A stretch of DNA of 64,000 bases from Bradyrhizobium huanghuaihaiense (GTDB lineage: Bacteria; Pseudomonadota; Alphaproteobacteria; Rhizobiales; Xanthobacteraceae). The DNA lies in NCBI RefSeq assembly GCF_007830635.1, contig NZ_VLLA01000003.1, positions 62,001-126,000 on the forward strand, written 5' to 3'. The position numbers and the translations under genes were made by a program. The notes beneath the pieces are model-generated. The model saw only the letters and a list, made by a program, of their open reading frames with translations, made no database searches and had not been told where the DNA came from. Shown piece after piece: positions 60,010 to 64,000 of the stretch. Within the stretch, counting starts at the first letter, position 1; each line of letters starts with the position of its first letter.

Positions 60010-62697
60010 CTATTCGGCGGCCTGCTCCAGCGGCGCCGTGCGCGGCAAGATCATCTGGATACGCGTACCACCGCCCGGCTCGGAATCGAGATCGAGCCGT
60101 CCGCCGAGCCGGTTGGTGACGATGCTGTAGACGATATGCAGCCCGAGACCGGTGCCGCCCTGGTCGCGTCTTGTGGTAAAGAACGGATCAAATGCGCGGC
60201 GGCGCACGTCGAGCGACATGCCGCAGCCATTGTCGGAAAAGATGATCTCGACATTGTCCTTGCCGGATTCGCGCACCTGGATGTCGATGATCCCCGGGCG
60301 CCCGTCGGGAAAGGCGTGCGCCACCGAATTGAGAAACAGGTTGGTCAGCACCTGCCCGTACGGGCCGGGGTAGCTGTTCATGGTCAGGCTGGGCTGGCAA
60401 TCGACATTGAGGGTCAGGTTGTGCTTGCGCAGGCCCGGCCGCAGGCTCATCACCACCTGCTCGGTGAGATCGCCGAGGTCGAAGGTGCGCTGGTCGGAAT
60501 AGTTGCGATCGGCCGCGACCTGCTTGAACGACTGGATCAGCTCGGCGGCGCGGTTGAGATTGGAGACGAGCTGCGAGGATGCGTCGCGGCTGGTGTTGAG
60601 GAAGTCGTTGAGCGTGGAGCGGCGAAGCTCGCCGCGCTCGACTTCGGACGAGAACATCGCGGTCTTGCGCTCCAGCGCGGAGGCGACCGTGAGACTGATG
60701 CCGACGGGATTGTTGACCTCGTGCGCGACGCCGGCGACCAGCCGTCCGAGCGCAGCGAGCTTCTCCGCTTCGATCAACGAGGCCTGGGTCTCGCGCAGAT
60801 TGCGTAGCGCGGTCTCCGCCGATTCCTTGGCCTTGCGCATCTCCTGCTCGCCGCGCTTGCGCTCGCCGATGTCGAGCGCCACCGTGACGATCCGCTCGAT
60901 CTCGCCATCGGCATCGAGCAGCGGCAGCTTGTTGACCAGCCATTGCCGCATGTTGCCGGCAGCGTCCTTGTACTCCTCCTCGTAGAAACCGAGTCCCTTG
61001 CGCAGCTTGAGCACGCGCTTGTCGTTCTCGTCGGTCTTGGCCGCACCGTAACGCGACATCAGGTCGGCCGTGGTCCGGCCGAGCGCATCGCCCGGCTCGA
61101 TGCCGAAGATGCCGGCCATGTAGCGGTTCATCAGCACGTAGCGCAGGTCGCGGTCCTTGACGTTGATGACCGCGGGCACGGTGTCGATGACCTGCTGGAG
61201 CAGGCGGCGGCCTTCGGCGATGGCGTCTTCCGCCCGCTTCTGGTCGGTGATGTCGCGTAGCGTGCCTTCGTAACGGACGATGTTGCCCTGCTCGTCCCGC
61301 ACGCCGGTGGCGCTGTCGGAGAGCCAGAGGATGTCGCCGCTGCGCTGGCGCACCTGGTACTCGAACTCGCGCACCATGCCGTCGCGTGCCATCAGCCGCT
61401 GATATTCGTCGCGCGCCTCGGGATGGACGTAGATGGTGTGGGCGATGTCGTTGATGCTGTCGATGAGGTGCTGCGGGCTGTCATAGCCCATCATCCGCGC
61501 CAGCGCCGGATTGGCGTTGAGGAGGTCGCCGGCCGGCGTGGTGACGTAGATGCCGTCGACCGACCCCTCGAACAGTTTTCGATAGCTCTCTTCGGCCAGG
61601 CGCTGCTCGGTGAGCGCGCGCACCGCCGCCTCGCGCGCGGTGTCGGCCTCCTCCAGCGCTCGGCGGAACACTTCGGCCGCACGCGCGATGTCGCCGATCT
61701 CGTTGTCGAGATCGGCGGATGGGATCGAAGTGTCCTTCTGGCCGGCCGCGAGGGCGCGAATCGATCGCGCGATCTGCGCCAGCGGGCGCACCGTGCGCCG
61801 CACCACGAAGCCCGCCGCGAGAATGCCGATCAGCACGCCGATGGAGCCGAGCACGATGCTCTGCCAGCGCGCCTCCGTCAGCGTGCGGGCAAAATCGCGC
61901 GACAGCACGTGGCCGCGCCTTGCGCTGACCTCGCGCAGCAATTCGGTGACGCGCCCGATCAGCCGGCCCTCGGTGCCCAGCACCTCGCGATCGATGTCGG
62001 CGATCTGCCGCTCGCGGACCGCGACCGCCATGATCGCCTCGGCATAATCGTTCACCGCCGCCTTGAGCTTGGGATCGGTGATATCCATCGCACGCATGCC
62101 CTGCGCGGCCTGCTCGGCCGCCGACGGGTTGCGCGCCAGCAATCCAAGCGCGATCCGGCTCTGCGCCTCGGACAGGCGGGAGGCGAGCTCGCGGTCGGCG
62201 GCGCCGGAGACCGCTGCGTCGAACTGCTCGCGCAGCGGCGGCAGGCCGGCGAGCAGCTGGGCGCGGCGGTCGATCAGCGTCGAGATCCGCTCGAGGCCAT
62301 TGCGATAGGTCGCAAGCCGCTCGGTGACCCCGTCGATCATGTCCTGCTGCTCGGGCGCGAGCTCGATGCGGGTCTTCTTTAGAATGTCGCTGAGTGTCGA
62401 GGCCGCCTCGCCCACCTGCTTGAACTGGATGCCGGCGCCGGGATCGGTGACGAAGTCGCGCGCGGCGAGCCGCAGCTCGTTCATGCGGCGGTCGATGTCC
62501 TCGGCGAGGTCGCCGACGCTCTGCAGTCGCTGCAACTCGGCGAAGGTCGTGTCGATGTGCCGGATCGCAATCACGCTCGCGGTCGAGGTGACGATGATCA
62601 CCGCCAGCACCAGGATGAAGCTTCCGAACGTCAGTTGGCCGATGGACAGCGAAAATATTCGCTTTTTCTCAGGGGGCGGCGTCAATTCGGCGGACAT
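60010..62697 (-). CDS. Membrane-bound multi-PAS sensor histidine kinase
   Basis: The 895-residue protein has two membrane segments (about 20-45 and 285-308) flanking a helical periplasmic domain. HAMP (about 310-360), two PAS domains (about 395-520 and 530-645) and a HisKA/HATPase_c core follow, with GRLVAGVAHEVNNPVG, LFLNSVAHAFPDG, SDNGCGMS and QGGTGLGLHIVYS. It lacks a receiver domain. No response regulator is adjacent, so the partner is unknown. Start ATG 62697 follows the better context. Confidence 0.9.
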   Translation of the reverse strand: MSAELTPPPEKKRIFSLSIGQLTFGSFILVLAVIIVTSTASVIAIRHIDTTFAELQRLQSVGDLAEDIDRRMNELRLAARDFVTDPGAGIQFKQVGEAASTLSDILKKTRIELAPEQQDMIDGVTERLATYRNGLERISTLIDRRAQLLAGLPPLREQFDAAVSGAADRELASRLSEAQSRIALGLLARNPSAAEQAAQGMRAMDITDPKLKAAVNDYAEAIMAVAVRERQIADIDREVLGTEGRLIGRVTELLREVSARRGHVLSRDFARTLTEARWQSIVLGSIGVLIGILAAGFVVRRTVRPLAQIARSIRALAAGQKDTSIPSADLDNEIGDIARAAEVFRRALEEADTAREAAVRALTEQRLAEESYRKLFEGSVDGIYVTTPAGDLLNANPALARMMGYDSPQHLIDSINDIAHTIYVHPEARDEYQRLMARDGMVREFEYQVRQRSGDILWLSDSATGVRDEQGNIVRYEGTLRDITDQKRAEDAIAEGRRLLQQVIDTVPAVINVKDRDLRYVLMNRYMAGIFGIEPGDALGRTTADLMSRYGAAKTDENDKRVLKLRKGLGFYEEEYKDAAGNMRQWLVNKLPLLDADGEIERIVTVALDIGERKRGEQEMRKAKESAETALRNLRETQASLIEAEKLAALGRLVAGVAHEVNNPVGISLTVASALERKTAMFSSEVERGELRRSTLNDFLNTSRDASSQLVSNLNRAAELIQSFKQVAADRNYSDQRTFDLGDLTEQVVMSLRPGLRKHNLTLNVDCQPSLTMNSYPGPYGQVLTNLFLNSVAHAFPDGRPGIIDIQVRESGKDNVEIIFSDNGCGMSLDVRRRAFDPFFTTRRDQGGTGLGLHIVYSIVTNRLGGRLDLDSEPGGGTRIQMILPRTAPLEQAAE

Positions 62698-62821
62698 TGG
62701 TTGCGTTGAGGACCGGGCTATTGAAAGCCCAATATACGACGTATTGCGGGCCCGGGGGAACATGCCTGCCGCCGCGGAATATCGTTAATATCGTTGTTCT
62801 CGGCCCGCCCTCCGCACCGGA

Positions 62822-63736
62822 TTATGACGTTTTGACGCTTGCCCGCCATCCGGCCGGGATCGTCATGGCGGCGACGCCGAGAACGACGCAGGCAAGGCCG
62901 ATCCAGGCGGTCCGGCTCAAGGTTTCGCCAAGCAAGGCGACGCTGATGGCGACCCCGATGGGGACGCGCAAATAGGCCTGCGCGGTGGTGCCGACCGAGC
63001 CCAGGGTCTGGATCAGGCGGAAGTAGATCGCAAACGCCGCGGCGGTCGAGAAGGTCGCCAGCGCGAGCAGCGCCAGCATGGAGCTAAGTGACGGCGACAG
63101 CGTCCAGGGCCGCTCGACGAGCAGCGAAGCCGGGATCAGGACCGCCGCCCCCGCCAGCAGCGAGCCGGCCGCGGGCGCCATGGGATCGAGGCCCTTGAAG
63201 CTGCGGCCGAAGATCGCGGCGCAGGCGTAGCAGACGGTGGCGGCGACGATCGCGGCCTCCGCGATGAGGCCGCTGCCGATGTCCTGGAAGGCGTCGACAC
63301 CGACGATCAACAGGATGCCAGCCATGCCGGCAACCACGCCGAACAGCTTTCGCGGGGTGGTCGCTTCGTGGCGGGTGACGATCGCGGTGAGCAGGAAGGT
63401 GAAGATCGGCCCGGCCGAATTGAGGATGGTGGCGAGCGCGGCATCGACATGGCGCTCGCCCCAGGCGATCAGCGTCCAGGGGATGACGCTGTTGAGCACG
63501 GCCTGGAATGCGAAGCGCTGCCAGGTCGCGGCATCCATGGGCATCTTGATGCCGCGCGCCCGCATGACGATGAGCAGCAAGAGGCCGGCGATCGCGGTGC
63601 GCGCCGCGATCAGCGTGATCGGCGGAATGGTGGCGACGCCGAGCTTGATGAAGGTGTAAGAGCCGCCCCAGAGCGTTGCGAGCGCGACCAGCAGCGCCAG
63701 CTCGACGGCGATGTTGGTGTCCTGCCGGTTGTCCAT
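62822..63736 (-). CDS. DMT-superfamily exporter (EamA)
   Basis: The 304-residue protein has ten membrane helices in two EamA repeats (ALATLWGGSYTFIKLGVATIP; AQAYLRVPIGVAISVALLGETL; IGLACVVLGVAAMTIPAG). It is an inner-membrane exporter of drugs or metabolites. It is transcribed after the partial gene at the right edge, with an 80-base gap. Confidence 0.88.
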   Translation of the reverse strand: MDNRQDTNIAVELALLVALATLWGGSYTFIKLGVATIPPITLIAARTAIAGLLLLIVMRARGIKMPMDAATWQRFAFQAVLNSVIPWTLIAWGERHVDAALATILNSAGPIFTFLLTAIVTRHEATTPRKLFGVVAGMAGILLIVGVDAFQDIGSGLIAEAAIVAATVCYACAAIFGRSFKGLDPMAPAAGSLLAGAAVLIPASLLVERPWTLSPSLSSMLALLALATFSTAAAFAIYFRLIQTLGSVGTTAQAYLRVPIGVAISVALLGETLSRTAWIGLACVVLGVAAMTIPAGWRASVKTS

Positions 63737-63815
63737 TGTGACTCTCGTCCATTCCGCGATGGACGGAACCTAGCGCGTCTGCGCCCGCCGATACTTCGTT
63801 GCGTGTCGAAGTGTA

Positions 63816-64000
63816 TCAGCCGACCGCGCCGACCTCGAACACCTCACCGTCATAGCCGGCCTCGCGGGGGATGCGGAGCTGGCGGCCGGTTTCGGTCTTG
63901 GTCATCACAGGCATGACGGTGACGATCGACATGCCCTTGGCATGGTCGAGCGCGGACTTCACCGTCGGCTGCTTCGCCAGCCGGATCAGATTGCGCGTGG
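63816..64000 (-). CDS. C-terminal fragment of an unidentified protein
   Basis: Sixty codons and a stop are visible, reading LIRLAKQPTVKSALDHAKG...LRIPREAGYDGEVFEVGAVG. The gene is cut by the right edge of the window. Codon use looks genuine. The fragment does not show a recognisable family motif. Confidence 0.55.
   Translation of the reverse strand, partial: TRNLIRLAKQPTVKSALDHAKGMSIVTVMPVMTKTETGRQLRIPREAGYDGEVFEVGAVG

Overview
The window looks like a core chromosomal segment of a Bradyrhizobium-type alphaproteobacterium (Nitrobacteraceae). This is inferred from the high GC content, the gene families present (Bug substrate-binding protein, FixJ/NarL-type regulators, GrlR-like protein, zinc-ribbon metallopeptidase), and several dispersed palindromic repeat families typical of Bradyrhizobium intergenic DNA. 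No prophage, insertion sequence, CRISPR array or origin was seen. One tRNA gene, tRNA-Arg(UCG), is present.

Layout. 0-5.3 kb: a RecA/DnaB-like ATPase, a tautomerase with a divergent LysR regulator, and a three-gene minus-strand operon (GbsR/MarR regulator, DUF4166, membrane-fused TIGR01777-type epimerase). 5.4-14.4 kb: two hybrid PAS histidine kinases flanking acylphosphatase, an isocitrate-lyase/PEP-mutase family enzyme, a biotin-dependent carboxylase alpha subunit and a zinc metallopeptidase. 14.5-17.6 kb: a half-size DMT protein, a frameshifted MFS gene and an ArsB-like pump. 17.7-23 kb: a sugar-acid locus with an MFS importer, FCD-type GntR regulator, enolase-superfamily dehydratase, gluconate 5-dehydrogenase-like SDR and L-idonate 5-dehydrogenase-like enzyme. 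23-31.9 kb: a DUF3280-like protein, a NarL-type two-component pair, an unknown membrane protein behind a Pho-box-like sequence, IclR plus Bug protein, an ArsR-AHSA1 pair and a serine hydrolase. 32-35.7 kb: a porin-like barrel, an SDR lacking the catalytic YxxxK, a GNAT protein and small secreted proteins.

35.7-38.7 kb is the most striking region. Five consecutive minus-strand genes encode small secreted proteins. Four have clear curlin-like repeats (Q-x-G-x-x-N spacing) and the fifth is a divergent relative. A FixJ-type response regulator gene lies directly upstream. No csgE/F/G homologue was seen in the window. This looks like a multi-subunit functional amyloid locus.

39.3-43 kb: a MacAB-like efflux operon followed by an HTH-only LuxR protein. 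43.1-43.9 kb: a mosaic of non-coding repeats. 44-51 kb: a secreted phosphodiesterase/phosphatase behind a second Pho-box-like sequence, a 1-Cys peroxiredoxin, a chemoreceptor, and a photolyase that appears to start at CTG. 51-64 kb: a histone-H1-like protein, transporters, small secreted proteins, a host-attachment-family protein, an AraC-type regulator, tRNA-Arg, a VOC protein, a GrlR-like protein, a large PAS sensor kinase and a DMT exporter. The window cuts a gene at each end.

Several regulatory sequences can be read directly: a perfect 20-bp palindrome centred next to the gbsR-like start codon, an EcfG-type promoter before the first hybrid kinase, paired ArsR dyads, a GntR dyad, a LysR-region dyad and a FixK-like box.
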